Positions 42,538 through 51,719 are shown, counted from the stretch's first letter. The stretch is 64,000 nt of DNA from Lentzea albidocapillata (GCF_000719115.1 NZ_JOEA01000002.1:1-64000), one strand, 5' to 3'. A program made the numbers and translations. The notes: generated by a model from the sequence alone, not told the origin.

Positions 42538-42746
42538 ATGGAAGCCAACGGCTACTACTGGCTCAACAAGTCCGGGCAGCGACAGGACCTGTTCACCATT
42601 CTCAAGAGCTACGCCATCACCGCGATCAGCGTGCGCACCTCTTCTGGGAACCAGCCCGCTACCCGCCGTTCACCGGCTACGACATGACCGCCTGGACCAG
42701 CAACCGCCGTCCCACCCCTGCCATGGACGGCTTCCTCAACGTGTGA
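42538..42746 (+). pseudogene. GH53 endo-beta-1,4-galactanase relic with internal deletion
   Basis: The first 33 codons from the ATG at 42538 read MEANGYYWLNKSGQRQDLFT then ILKSYAITAISVR. This is the N-terminal strand of GH53 galactanases (MEASG...NxxGxxQDLFxILKxYGINAIRLR). From about 42640, in another frame, the sequence reads LFWEPARYPPFTGYDMTAWT then SNRRPTPAMDGF and stops at 42746, matching the C-terminal end of the same family (GVFYWEPE...GY...RPTxAMDAF). About 270 middle residues, including both catalytic Glu, are gone. The relic lies between the PETase-like and CE12 genes, showing that the locus once encoded a galactanase. Confidence 0.7.
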
Positions 42747-42757
42747 CTGGAGAGTCG

Positions 42758-43798
42758 ATGTCCCTCAAGCGTCTCGCGCTCCTCACGGCCGCGCTGAACG
42801 TGGCCGTGCTGGCCCCTGTCCCCGCCGTGGCGGGAACCGTGGCGGTACCGCCACAGTGTTCCGGCACCGCGCCGATCAAGTGCAGTTTCAACGTCGCACC
42901 GGGCAACTACGACGTCACCGTGGAACTGGGCAGCACCACCAAGGCCGCCAACACCTCCATGTCGGTGGAGGCACGCAGGCAGGTCCTGAACGCCGTTTCC
43001 ACCACCGCGGGCCAGGTCGTCCGCACCAAGACCACGGTCAACGTCCGCAGCCCCGAAGGCCAGCCCACCGGCCAGGGCGGCACCGGCACCCCGGGCCTGC
43101 AGATCACGTTCAGCGGCAGCGCACCCGCGATCGGCTCGCTGACCGTCACTCCGGCTCAGGCTCCCCTCGCGGTCTACCTCGCCGGTGACTCGACAACCTG
43201 CGACCAGTTCTACGTGCCCTACGCCGGCTGGGGCCAGTTCCTGCCGGCGAGGGTTCGCGAAGGTGCCGTGATCGCGAACTACGGCGACTCCGGGGAGAGC
43301 TCCGGCAGCTTCCTGTCCAACCGCGCGCTGTTCCCGACGATGAAGCCGCTGATCAAGAGCAAGGACCTGGTGTTCATCCAGTTCGGTCACAACGACAAGC
43401 AGACCACCGCGACGGCCTTCCGCGACAACCTCACCCGGTTGGTCAACGGTGTGCGCGAGCGCGGCGGCGTTCCGGTGCTGGTGACACCACCGGTGCGCAG
43501 GCAGTTCAGCGGCAGCAAGCTCACCGGGACCGCGTTGCACATCAACGGCAGGGGCGTGGACCTGCCTGCCGTGATGCGGGCGCTCGGCCGCAGCGCCAAC
43601 GTGCCGGTCATCGACCTGACCGCCAAGAGCAAGGCCCTCGTCGAGTCGATGGGGCCGTCGGCATCCCAGGCGCTGTACCTCACCAAGGAAACCGGCGACA
43701 ACACCCACTTCTCCGAGCGCGGCGGCGCGGAGATGGCGAATCTCGTCGTGCAGGGCGTCCGGGAGCTGAACCTGCCGCTGACCGGCTACCTGCGCTGA
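42758..43798 (+). CDS. Secreted rhamnogalacturonan acetylesterase-like SGNH hydrolase (CE12)
   Basis: 346 residues. Signal peptide about 1-25. An N-terminal beta-rich domain (about 28-135; NYDVTVELGST...) precedes the SGNH hydrolase domain: block I LAGDSTTCDQ with nucleophile Ser145, block II around ANYGDSGESS, block III FIQFGHNDKQ, and block V GDNTHFSERGG with catalytic Asp/His. CE12 enzymes remove acetyl groups from RG-I so that the lyases can act. The ATG at 42758 follows GGAG; an in-frame GTG at 42743 lies in the GH53 relic. Confidence 0.88.
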   Translation: MSLKRLALLTAALNVAVLAPVPAVAGTVAVPPQCSGTAPIKCSFNVAPGNYDVTVELGSTTKAANTSMSVEARRQVLNAVSTTAGQVVRTKTTVNVRSPEGQPTGQGGTGTPGLQITFSGSAPAIGSLTVTPAQAPLAVYLAGDSTTCDQFYVPYAGWGQFLPARVREGAVIANYGDSGESSGSFLSNRALFPTMKPLIKSKDLVFIQFGHNDKQTTATAFRDNLTRLVNGVRERGGVPVLVTPPVRRQFSGSKLTGTALHINGRGVDLPAVMRALGRSANVPVIDLTAKSKALVESMGPSASQALYLTKETGDNTHFSERGGAEMANLVVQGVRELNLPLTGYLR

Positions 43799-43887
43799 AC
43801 CAGGCGCGTCCGACTCACCTGTTGGACGGCCACCCAAGTCCCTCGCCGCCAGCTCCGCACACCTCACCACCCCTGCAAGGAGTCATC

Positions 43888-44778
43888 GTGTCGATGCAAC
43901 GACGTTCTTTCCTGAGGCTGAGCTCGGTCGCCGCCGCGACCGTGGGTAGCGCGACCCTGCTCGGTACCGGCCTGGCCAGTGCCGCCCCCGCCTGGTCTCT
44001 GGGAACCGCGCCGACCACGCCGTTCGCCGTCGGTGTGCGCCAGTACAGCTGGACGCGCGGCAGCCGCCGGATCACCACCTACGTCTACTACCCGGCCACC
44101 GGCACCGCCGGCGGCAACCCGGTGACGAACGCCCCTGCCGCCACCGGTGTCTTCCCCGTCTACAACTTCACCCACGGCTTCGGCAGCAGCCCGCAGAACT
44201 CCCTGTTCATCATCCGGGCACTGGCCTCGGCGGGCTTCGTCGTCCCCGCCCCGCACTTCAACCACAACTTCAACGACGTCAACAACGGCAACACCTCCAA
44301 GGACGTCTCGCAGGTCCTCACCAACACCCTCGCGCTCAACGCGAGCGGTCCGCTGGCGGGGCGCATCAACACCGGTATCGGCGTCGGCGTCTCCGGCCAC
44401 TCCCTCGGCGGCATGGTCACCCACGGCCTGCTGACCCGCTGGGCAGACAGCCGGATCATCTCGGCCAACCCGCAGTCCTGTGTGGACATGGGCAACCCCG
44501 CCGCCTCGGTCTCCGCGAAGGTCCTGTTCGTCCACGGCGACCGGGACTCGACCACCGGGTACTCCTCGGCGCGGCAGGCGTACACGGAGATGAGGTGGCC
44601 CAAGGCGTTCCTCACCTTCGTCGGCGGCAGCCACACCAGCTTCTGGAGCGACCAGCGCTTTCCCAGGACCGTCGTCGACTGGGCCCGCTGGACCATGTAC
44701 GGCGACACCGCCGCACGGGACCGCCTCCCGGCCGACGCGGCCGGGCCCAGGACCAGGTGGGAAGCCCAGTTGGGGTGA
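43888..44778 (+). CDS. Exported alpha/beta-hydrolase (chlorophyllase/dienelactone-hydrolase-like), Tat signal
   Basis: 296 residues. MQRRSFLRLSSVAAATVGSA is a Tat leader. Nucleophile Ser in GVSGHSLGGMV, acid Asp in FVHGDRDSTT, His in GGSHTSFW. The region FPVYNFTHGFGSSPQNSLFI suggests an esterase or lipase; substrate unknown. GTG at 43888 has AAGGAG five bases upstream. It follows the CE12 gene by 89 bases on the same strand and ends at a strong hairpin. A role in removing esters from plant material fits the neighbours but is inference. Confidence 0.83.
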   Translation: MSMQRRSFLRLSSVAAATVGSATLLGTGLASAAPAWSLGTAPTTPFAVGVRQYSWTRGSRRITTYVYYPATGTAGGNPVTNAPAATGVFPVYNFTHGFGSSPQNSLFIIRALASAGFVVPAPHFNHNFNDVNNGNTSKDVSQVLTNTLALNASGPLAGRINTGIGVGVSGHSLGGMVTHGLLTRWADSRIISANPQSCVDMGNPAASVSAKVLFVHGDRDSTTGYSSARQAYTEMRWPKAFLTFVGGSHTSFWSDQRFPRTVVDWARWTMYGDTAARDRLPADAAGPRTRWEAQLG

Positions 44779-44795
44779 CACGCTGACACGAGACC

Positions 44796-44827
44796 TGCCG
44801 GGGCACCGCTCGGGTGGTGCCCCGGCA
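44796..44827. terminator. Hairpin after alpha/beta-hydrolase gene
   Basis: A perfect 12-bp stem (TGCCGGGGCACC / GGTGCCCCGGCA) with an eight-base loop, 17 bases after the stop at 44778. No T tract; terminator of the actinobacterial type. Confidence 0.7.
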
Positions 44828-44868
44828 TGGCGCCGACAACCCATCGCAACCCACATTGGACGGGCCCG

Positions 44869-46380
44869 ATGACGCAGTCTTTGCACGAAAACGCCTCACC
44901 GCGACGTCGGCACAGACGCCGCACCGCACTCGTCCTCGTCGGTGCGCTGATCGCGAGCGGCGCCGTGGGACTGCCGGCACAGGCTGCGGTGATCGACCCG
45001 GCGGCCTACTACCAGATCGTGTCGCGACACAGCGGCAAGGCCGTCGCCATCGCAGGCCAGTCGAGCGCCGACGGTGCCGTCGTCGAGCAGCGAACCCGCG
45101 CCGACGTGGCCGGCCAGCAGTTCCAGTTCGTCGACGCCGGCAGCGGCCACCACAAGCTCCGCGCCCGCCACAGCGGCAAGGTGGTGGACGTCGCCTCGGC
45201 GTCCACCGCGAACGGCGCGAACGTCGTCCAGTGGACCGACAACGGTGGCACCAACCAGCAGTTCCGGGTCACCGACACCGACAGCGGATACGTGAAGCTC
45301 ATCAACCGCAACAGTGGCAAGGCACTCGACGTGCGGGACCAGTCCACTGCGGACGGAGCGAGGCTTTCCCAGTACACCGACACCGGTGCCGTCAACCAGC
45401 AGTGGCAGCTCGTCCGGGTCGGTGCGGCGCCGGCACCGAAGTACGCCGGCTACCTGTTCAGCTACTTCACCGGCGAGGGGTCCTCCACCGGTGAACAGGT
45501 CTACTTCGCACTCAGCCAGGGAAACGACCCGACGCGATGGCGGCAGCTCAACAGCGGACGACCGGTGCTGACCTCGGCCATCGGAACCCGCGGCGTGCGC
45601 GACCCGTTCATCATCCGCTCACCGCAGGGCGGCAAGTTCTACCAGATCGCCACCGACCTGCGGATGTACGGCAACGGCAACTGGGACCAGGTGCAGCGGA
45701 CCGGCAGCAAGTCCCTTGTGGTCTGGGAGTCGACCGACCTGGTGAACTGGAGCGTGCCGCGACTGGCACGGGTCTCACCGGACACCGCCGGCAACACATG
45801 GGCCCCTGAGGCGTACTACGACGAAACCCTCGGTCAGTTCGTCGTGTTCTGGGCCTCGAAGCTCTACTCCCCCAACGATCCGAACCACACCGGTAACACC
45901 TACAACCGGATGATGTACGCGACAACGCCCGACTTCCGGACCTTCAGCGCCGCACAGGTCTGGGTCGACAAGGGGTACTCGACGATCGACTCGACCCTCG
46001 CCAAGCACAACGGCACCTACTACCGCTTCACGAAGGACGAGCGGGGGACGTCACAGTCTCCATGCGGCAAGTTCGTCCTGGCGGAGAAGTCGGCGACGAT
46101 CCTCAACCGCGACTACTCGTTCGTCACCGACTGCATCGGCAACAACGCGATCAGGCAGGGCGAGGGACCGCTGGTCTTCAAGTCGAACACCGAAGAGCGC
46201 TGGTACATGTTCATCGACGAGTACGGCGGCCGGGGATACGTCCCGTTCACGACCACCGACCTCAACACCCGGCAGTGGACGCCCCTCTCCGGCTACACCA
46301 TGCCCGGCCGCCCACGCCACGGCACCGTCCTGCCGGTCACCCAGGCCGAGTACGACCGGCTGCTGCAGCGCTGGGCCTGA
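44869..46380 (+). CDS. Secreted CBM13-GH43 glycosidase
   Basis: 503 residues. Basic signal peptide (RRRHRRRTALVLVGALIASG). Ricin-type beta-trefoil (about 45-185) with three repeats (RHSGKAVAIAGQSSADGA, RHSGKVVDVAS, NRNSGKALDVRDQSTADGA) and QQF/QQW motifs. The GH43 domain runs from about 195: base Asp in GVRDPFIIRS, second Asp in YSTIDSTLAKHN, acid Glu in QGEGPLVFK. The domain order resembles 1969-3465 but the GH43 part belongs to a different subgroup, closer in opening (GYLFSYFTGE...YFALSQGNDP) to the 3538-4920 protein. Substrate probably arabinan or arabinoxylan. It ends at a hairpin. Confidence 0.86.
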   Translation: MTQSLHENASPRRRHRRRTALVLVGALIASGAVGLPAQAAVIDPAAYYQIVSRHSGKAVAIAGQSSADGAVVEQRTRADVAGQQFQFVDAGSGHHKLRARHSGKVVDVASASTANGANVVQWTDNGGTNQQFRVTDTDSGYVKLINRNSGKALDVRDQSTADGARLSQYTDTGAVNQQWQLVRVGAAPAPKYAGYLFSYFTGEGSSTGEQVYFALSQGNDPTRWRQLNSGRPVLTSAIGTRGVRDPFIIRSPQGGKFYQIATDLRMYGNGNWDQVQRTGSKSLVVWESTDLVNWSVPRLARVSPDTAGNTWAPEAYYDETLGQFVVFWASKLYSPNDPNHTGNTYNRMMYATTPDFRTFSAAQVWVDKGYSTIDSTLAKHNGTYYRFTKDERGTSQSPCGKFVLAEKSATILNRDYSFVTDCIGNNAIRQGEGPLVFKSNTEERWYMFIDEYGGRGYVPFTTTDLNTRQWTPLSGYTMPGRPRHGTVLPVTQAEYDRLLQRWA

Positions 46381-46393
46381 GCCGCCCTGTGGT

Positions 46394-46428
46394 GGTGCCG
46401 CGCCGTCGGCCAGGCGGCGCGGCCCACC
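46394..46428. terminator. Hairpin after CBM13-GH43 gene
   Basis: An 8-bp GC stem (CCGCGCCG / CGGCGCGG, nine-base loop) extended by GGTG/CACC arms across a two-base bulge, just after the stop at 46380. Confidence 0.55.
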
Positions 46429-46505
46429 GAGTCCCGCGTGCGAGCGGACCTGCGCCCAGCCAGGGTCAACGGCGCGGTCTGTCCGATACCGCCGCCTGAT
46501 CATTC

Positions 46506-47372
46506 TCAGGCGGCTCGGCTGACGTCCAGCCGTTCGGACGACGGCACGTATCCGGCTGCCCTGTAGGCGGCGACGGCGGCAGCGTTCGAGGTCGGGGTAC
46601 TGACGAGTGCGCTTGATGCACCCAGTTCACGCAGCGCCGCCGCAGCGGCGACGCTGATCGCCGTCCCGTAGCCGCGGCCGCGATGGTCGGCGTGCACGCC
46701 CACCGGCTCCAGCAGGCCGGGCTTGCCGGGCCCGGCCGACCAGACCGTCGCCGCGGCCACCGCGTTGTCCTGGTCGTCGTAACCGATCAGGCAGCGGGCG
46801 TCGGCATAGACCGGCCCGGCCGCGAGGACGTGCCAGATCTCCTCGGTGAACGCCGGGCTGCCGAACGCCGAGCGATGCACTGCGGTCCGCACCCCCGCCG
46901 TCTCCGGACCGGCTACCTCGATCCGCAGGCCGGAGGCCTTCACCGGCTCGGCGAGGTCGCGGCGCAGCGGCGTCCACGGCTCGTCCAGACTCCAGCCCGC
47001 CTCCAGGAGGACCTCGCGGAGCAGGGCGCCGTTGGGGATTTCGAGGCCGACCTTCCCGGGCGGCAGGACCCCGCGCTCCGGATCATCGAGGTCCGCCAGC
47101 AGCTGGCGCGCCAGATCACCGTCCTGTCGCAGATCCGGCGCGGTCGTCAGGCGCAGCACATCAGGGTCGTCCAGGTATCCGACGGCAATGATCCGTCCGT
47201 CCACGCTCCAGGTGCGGACGGCCGCGGCCAGCCTCTCCGCGCCCAGCGCCCAGGCCCAACCGAGGTCTCCCGGATGGAGTTGCAGCGGCGTGCGGTCGTC
47301 CTGCCATACGCGGAGGGCATCCACGACCCCGGTCAGCCCATCGACTCCGGGCTCGTTCAGAACGGTCGTCAT
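46506..47372 (-). CDS. GNAT-family acetyltransferase (double-domain)
   Basis: 288 residues. The C-terminal GNAT domain (about 155-280) has motif A VGVHADHRGRGYGTAISVAA (Q/RxxGxG/A acetyl-CoA loop) and the following AAYRAAGYVPSSE. The N-terminal half resembles a degenerate GNAT fold (AVRTWSVDGRIIAVGYLDD). It would acetylate an unknown amine using acetyl-CoA in the cytosol. ATG at 47372 was chosen over upstream starts, which lack a ribosome site. It stands between secreted glycosidases but shows no functional link. Confidence 0.82.
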   Translation of the reverse strand: MTTVLNEPGVDGLTGVVDALRVWQDDRTPLQLHPGDLGWAWALGAERLAAAVRTWSVDGRIIAVGYLDDPDVLRLTTAPDLRQDGDLARQLLADLDDPERGVLPPGKVGLEIPNGALLREVLLEAGWSLDEPWTPLRRDLAEPVKASGLRIEVAGPETAGVRTAVHRSAFGSPAFTEEIWHVLAAGPVYADARCLIGYDDQDNAVAAATVWSAGPGKPGLLEPVGVHADHRGRGYGTAISVAAAAALRELGASSALVSTPTSNAAAVAAYRAAGYVPSSERLDVSRAA

Positions 47373-47594
47373 GTCCCGCATCTCACACTGTCGCGGCGAC
47401 CGGCCACACCTGGTTTTACCCAGACAGTCAGATCGACAGGACACGCCCTGGTCGCTCGGCATTCCGCACCTGCGTGAGGATCTGCTTGTCGCCGGGGCCG
47501 ATCGCCGCGCACCGTTGACGGCAGAACGCGTACATCGTCTTGCCCTTCAGCCGTCCGTTCGGCGCGTTCGCCGGTGCGATGAAGCGGAAGTTGT

Positions 47595-48446
47595 CTACCT
47601 GCGGTAGGCGCGGAAGTAGTCCACGACGAACTCCTTCGGCCTGGGGTCGTTGGGATCCACGGATCCTGTCCACCCCGCGTTCTCGTAGATGCCCAGCAGG
47701 AACCCCGACGCGTAGGTCGGCGAGGCGTTGACCGTCCTCGTCAGCCGATTGTCGACGTACAGCTTGATCTGGGTGGGGGTCCACTCGAGGGCGTAGATGT
47801 GCATCCCGCCCGCGAGATCGAATCCCACCGGGACCGACTGGGTCACCTGCGGGATGTTCGGATCCGACCACTTGAACAAGTTGAAGTTGAAGTTCCGGGG
47901 AGTTCGTCCTGGGTGTTCCATGACGTCGATCTCGGCGCTCTGGGCCGGCGTGTCCTGTTTGCCCACCGTCCAGAACGCGGCGTGCAGCCCGCTTCGCGCG
48001 GAGGTCCTCCCCCTGATCTCGAAGTAGCCGTACTTGGGCGCGTACTTCCAGATCGTCGGGATCGTGTGGTCCTGCGGAGAGGACTTGTGCAGTCCGGTCC
48101 GTTGTCCTGTCTGGATGCTGGAGACCTTCATCCGGTCACCGTTGGCGTAGTAGGTCGGCTGGTCGTCGTCGATCCGCAGTACGAGCGCGTTGTTGCGGAA
48201 TCCGTACCGCGCCCGCGACCGCCACTCCGGTGTGCGGGACTCGAGGTAGTTGGTGATCCACAGGTTGCGGTCGAGGCCGCCGTTGAACTCGTCGTGCCGG
48301 TCGAGAACCCAGCCCGGCTTCTGCAGCGGGTTCGGTGGCATGTCGGCAGCCCTGGCCGGCGGAGCAGCACCGGCCAGGGCAGCGGCCAACAGTGGCCAGA
48401 TCGCAGCTGACCTGGTGAAGCGTCGGACCGAACTGGCGTTCTTCAT
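47595..48446 (-). CDS. Secreted GH16 endo-glycosidase
   Basis: 283 residues, signal peptide ending PARAA (about 34). The GH16 jelly roll shows the catalytic signature ExDxxE as Glu172-Ile-Asp174-Val-Met-Glu177 in SAEIDVMEHPG, with the following beta-strand GMHIYALEWTPTQIKLYVDN. GH16 enzymes hydrolyse beta-1,3/1,4-glucans or galactans; subfamily cannot be settled by eye. There is no binding module. Start ATG at 48446 with GAGGAG upstream. Confidence 0.88.
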   Translation of the reverse strand: MKNASSVRRFTRSAAIWPLLAAALAGAAPPARAADMPPNPLQKPGWVLDRHDEFNGGLDRNLWITNYLESRTPEWRSRARYGFRNNALVLRIDDDQPTYYANGDRMKVSSIQTGQRTGLHKSSPQDHTIPTIWKYAPKYGYFEIRGRTSARSGLHAAFWTVGKQDTPAQSAEIDVMEHPGRTPRNFNFNLFKWSDPNIPQVTQSVPVGFDLAGGMHIYALEWTPTQIKLYVDNRLTRTVNASPTYASGFLLGIYENAGWTGSVDPNDPRPKEFVVDYFRAYRR

Positions 48447-48758
48447 CGCTTCCGTCTCCTCACAGCACGCCGCGGGGCGAAGATCACTGTAGGAGCGGCA
48501 AGAGGCGCGGAGACGCGTGCCGGACGCTGCTGTCAAATAGTGTCAAGCGGACGGGCTCACGAGCGGGGCGACGGCGTTCATGCGATCGAAAGAATCGAGG
48601 AATGGTCGAAATTCGATTCGAAGAATGTTGTCGAATTCCAATCCGCCGCCCAACCTGCTGACAACGCCACCAGAGCCGCCGTAGCGTTCACGGCGGCGGA
48701 CGCGACCACAATCGCCTTCCGCGTCGGCGCCCGGACAAGGCACGGGGGGTGGCGGGCG

Positions 48759-50078
48759 ATGACGCACGAGAAACCAGGCCGAAACGAGTTCGGGCAGGAA
48801 CTGCGCCGCCTGCGTGAGCGGGCGGGTCTCACCCAGATCCAGTTGGCCGCGTCCCTCGACTATCACCACACCTACGTCTCCAAGATCGAGAGAGGCGCCC
48901 GGTTACCGCGGATCGCGTTCGCCGCCAAGGCCGACGACCTGCTGGCAGCGGGCGGCACCCTGTTCGCCGTGGCGACGAAGATCCGCTCCCGGCTGTGCTC
49001 CGGCCCGTCCACCGGGGAAGGCTCCATCCCCCTGCCGCGAGCACCGCGTGGTGTTGACCAGCCGCGGCTCCCGCTCACCCGGTACGTGCGGTTGCCGGCG
49101 TTCGGAGTCACCTGCCCTTCGCATGGCATCGACGGTTGCGAGGCGTTGGTGCCCGGCCGCCTCGCGGAGGTGCCTGGTGTGGACGGGCTCGCCGTGGGCA
49201 GCGAGACGCTGCACGGATTCGCCGCGCTGCTGACGACCTACATCGACGCCGACGTCAGCGAGGTCGCCGGTGACCTCGCTGTTCCTGTCGAACGGGCGTT
49301 GCACACACTCATGACCCTGGTTCCGATGGCGCGGGGCGTCCAGGCGGACGGCCTGCTGCAACTCGCCGCCAGGTATGCCGACCTGGCCGGATGGCTCCGG
49401 GTGAAGCGAGGGCAACACGGAATCGCCATGTCGTGGCTGCACCGCAGCGTCGAGTGGGCGCTGGCGTCCGGCGGCGCCGGGACGGCCTGTGAGGCGCTGA
49501 GCGACATGGGCGTGCTCGCCATGATCGAAGGCGACGCGGCGACCGCGCTCGACTACAGCCGCGCCGCAGCCGCGGTGGACCGCAACCGCCGATGGACGGG
49601 CGTGCAGGCCCAGCTGAACCAGGCTCGTGCGCACGCCGTTCTCGGCGACCATCGGGAGTTCACCAGGCTGTCGGGGTCCGCACAACGAGCCGCCGGCAAA
49701 CTGGACGGCCGCGACCACGTCGAGGCGCCGTGGCTGACCGGCACAGCGGGCGCGGCCTACATCGCCTCGCACCTGGCCGGCGGCCTGCGCGACCTGGCAG
49801 AGGTCACCGGGCGGTCGGTGATCGCCGACCGCGCGGTGACGTACGCGGAGACATCGCTGGCGAACGTACCCGCCAGGATGCACGGCAGCAGGCTCATGCT
49901 GACCCTGCGCCTGGCCGACAGCCAGGCATGCCGCGGCGACCTCGACGCAGCCGTGGAGCTGGCACGGCCGGTGATGGCGGCGGTGACCACGGCTACGGCC
50001 ACCCCCATCCGCCACGAGCTCCGCAGGCTCCGCACTCGACTGGGCGACCGATTCACCGAACTGCTCGACGGTCGTTGA
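48759..50078 (+). CDS. XRE-type helix-turn-helix regulator with TPR-like C-terminal region
   Basis: 439 residues. Residues 10-65 are a classical HTH_XRE domain (FGQELRRLRERAGLTQIQLA, then YVSKIERGARLPR). The rest is alpha-helical with repeated Ala-rich helices (GVQADGLLQLAARYADLAGW, ACEALSDMGVLAMIEGDAAT), typical of signal-integrating TPR domains. A GGGGGG tract lies before the ATG. Leu in GARLPR is encoded by TTA (48903-48905), so its translation may depend on the bldA-type tRNA of developmentally regulated actinomycetes. Two hairpins follow its stop. Confidence 0.8.
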   Translation: MTHEKPGRNEFGQELRRLRERAGLTQIQLAASLDYHHTYVSKIERGARLPRIAFAAKADDLLAAGGTLFAVATKIRSRLCSGPSTGEGSIPLPRAPRGVDQPRLPLTRYVRLPAFGVTCPSHGIDGCEALVPGRLAEVPGVDGLAVGSETLHGFAALLTTYIDADVSEVAGDLAVPVERALHTLMTLVPMARGVQADGLLQLAARYADLAGWLRVKRGQHGIAMSWLHRSVEWALASGGAGTACEALSDMGVLAMIEGDAATALDYSRAAAAVDRNRRWTGVQAQLNQARAHAVLGDHREFTRLSGSAQRAAGKLDGRDHVEAPWLTGTAGAAYIASHLAGGLRDLAEVTGRSVIADRAVTYAETSLANVPARMHGSRLMLTLRLADSQACRGDLDAAVELARPVMAAVTTATATPIRHELRRLRTRLGDRFTELLDGR

Positions 50079-50103
50079 CGAGGAGGGAAGCCACGACACC
50101 AAC

Positions 50104-50181
50104 GTGACGCCGTCGCGCGCCTCGAGCTGGCGTCACCAACCGATGGTCCCGCAACCCCGCCCGCGGAATTCGCGGACGGGG
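50104..50181. terminator. Two successive hairpins between converging genes
   Basis: GTGACGCC (50104-50111) pairs with GGCGTCAC (50129-50136). CCCCGCCCGCG (50155-50165) pairs with CGCGGACGGGG (50171-50181) with one mismatch and a GAATT loop. The pair separates the converging XRE gene and the secreted hypothetical gene and may end both transcripts. Confidence 0.55.
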
Positions 50182-50203
50182 ATCTTCGTTAATGCCTTCT
50201 CGC

Positions 50204-51085
50204 TCATCCGGTCGCGAGCACTTTGGCCGCGTTGTCGCGGCGGACCTGCATCCCGCGGTCGAGCGCGTCGAACTGCGCCGCTCGCTCCGTGATGGCCCGG
50301 CGCTGGTACGCGGTCTCGACCGCGAGCCAGGTGTCGACGAGCTTGGTGCGCTGACGGCAGGTCACGTCGGTCTTGGCGGTGTCGATCTCTACCTGCAGCG
50401 GCGTTTCCGAATCCCAGCGGATGTCGTTGTTGGCCGCCCACACGTCGGTGTAGTTGTAGCCGGAGTCGGCCATGCACTTCCGCCAGTTCGCCATCGCCTG
50501 CCGCACTCGGTCGTCTCGTTGCGCCTGCTCGAACATCTCCTGGTCGAGGCGGATGAGTTCTTCGGCCGGGATCGCCGCGGGCACCCCTCGTTCCAGCTCG
50601 CGGCGCGCCTGGCCCAGGCAGCCGCCCTCGGGGATGCGTTTGCCGCCGATGGACGTCGTGCCCTTGCCGGTGTAGATCATCATCGCTTCCGGCGTGGCCT
50701 CTGGCCGGTCTTCCGGCTGCGGTGGTGCGCTTTCCGCCGGGTGGTAGCCCGACTTGGACACCTGGTCGTGGTCGACGAGGCCGTACCGGGAGGAACCGGT
50801 GCTCGCGGGCACCGGTGGCGGGTCGGGCGGCGCCCAGCTCTGGCCGAAGTCGTTCAGGCACTGCCTGGCCAGCACGGCGGTGGCGCGGTCGATCGTGGTC
50901 AGGTCGGCCGGCGAGTGCTGGTAGTGGTCGAGCGGCAGGGCGATGTCCCTGGCGGAGTGCACTGGCCGCACTTCGCCGACCGCCGGCGGCGCGGCGGCGA
51001 CCTGGTTCCGGTCGACCAGCGTGATCGTGCCGGCCGCCGCGACCACGGCGGCGGTGATCAGCCAGATCGCGTGTACTCGTTTCAC
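50204..51085 (-). CDS. Secreted or membrane-anchored hypothetical protein
   Basis: 293 residues. One N-terminal hydrophobic segment (MKRVHAIWLITAAVVAAAGT) acts as signal or anchor. The rest is an exported, Gln/Arg/Ala-rich helical domain with four cysteines (RQCLNDFG, GGCLGQARR, WRKCMADSGYNYTDV, DVTCRQRTKLVDTW). The W-x-x-CM-x-x-x-G-Y pattern occurs in many uncharacterised actinobacterial exported proteins. No enzymatic motif is visible. It lies 54 bases after the I36 inhibitor-like gene on the same strand. Confidence 0.75.
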   Translation of the reverse strand: MKRVHAIWLITAAVVAAAGTITLVDRNQVAAAPPAVGEVRPVHSARDIALPLDHYQHSPADLTTIDRATAVLARQCLNDFGQSWAPPDPPPVPASTGSSRYGLVDHDQVSKSGYHPAESAPPQPEDRPEATPEAMMIYTGKGTTSIGGKRIPEGGCLGQARRELERGVPAAIPAEELIRLDQEMFEQAQRDDRVRQAMANWRKCMADSGYNYTDVWAANNDIRWDSETPLQVEIDTAKTDVTCRQRTKLVDTWLAVETAYQRRAITERAAQFDALDRGMQVRRDNAAKVLATG

Positions 51086-51139
51086 AGTTCCCCCTGGGCG
51101 ATGCGGCGGCCCCGCCGGTGACGGGGCCGCCGCTGCTGA

Positions 51140-51577
51140 TCAGCCGTAGATGGTGCCCGTGCAGTTGGTCGGGTTGAACTTGTGCGAGTTCATCCGGTCG
51201 TTGGCATCGCCGCCGATGGACAGCCGGATGGTCTGGAAGTTGGGCACGCTGCCGTTCGGGCGGATCCGGAAGCACGGGCCCGCATGCCCCGAGTTGTAGT
51301 ACACGGCGATGTACGAGTTCGGGTCCCTGTTCTGCATGGAGCTGACGTTGAGCTGCGAGCCGTCGCCGCGGTACAGCGCGACGCTCGAGCCGTTGTAGGT
51401 GATCTGGCCCCAGTTCGTCCTGCTGCTGAAGTCCTCGCGCTTGAGACCCGTGTAGTTCGACGCGGAGTACATACAGGCGTAGTCGGCACGGCAGGCCGCG
51501 CTCGCGGCACCTTCGGCCGCGACGAGCGAGACCCCGGCCACCCCCACGGCGGCGAGCACGGATGCGATCTTCTTCAT
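51140..51577 (-). CDS. Secreted peptidase inhibitor family I36-like protein
   Basis: 145 residues. Signal peptide (KKIASVLAAVGVAGVSLVAA, cleavage near ASA-AC). The mature ~117 residues have four cysteines and the beta/gamma-crystallin-like pattern of I36 inhibitors (ADYACMYSASNYTGL, SYIAVYYNSGHAGPCFRI). The family includes a Streptomyces metalloprotease inhibitor (SMPI). GAGGGG precedes the ATG. Divergent from the STAND regulator at 51720. Confidence 0.8.
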   Translation of the reverse strand: MKKIASVLAAVGVAGVSLVAAEGAASAACRADYACMYSASNYTGLKREDFSSRTNWGQITYNGSSVALYRGDGSQLNVSSMQNRDPNSYIAVYYNSGHAGPCFRIRPNGSVPNFQTIRLSIGGDANDRMNSHKFNPTNCTGTIYG

Positions 51578-51719
51578 TGTGTTGCCGTTCCCCTCTTCGT
51601 GTGGAGAGGCGGCGGGCGCCCCTCCGGCGAGACCGACGATGCCGAGCCGGCCGTGCCAGAAGGCCGAATCCGACCGAATCCGAACGCCGCGTGCCGCTGC
51701 GCCGCTAGCGTGACGGCTC

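Noticed and set aside
47428..47535. 35-codon minus-strand frame after the GH16 gene
   Set aside because: No ribosome site and no recognised family; possibly a relic, but support is too weak.
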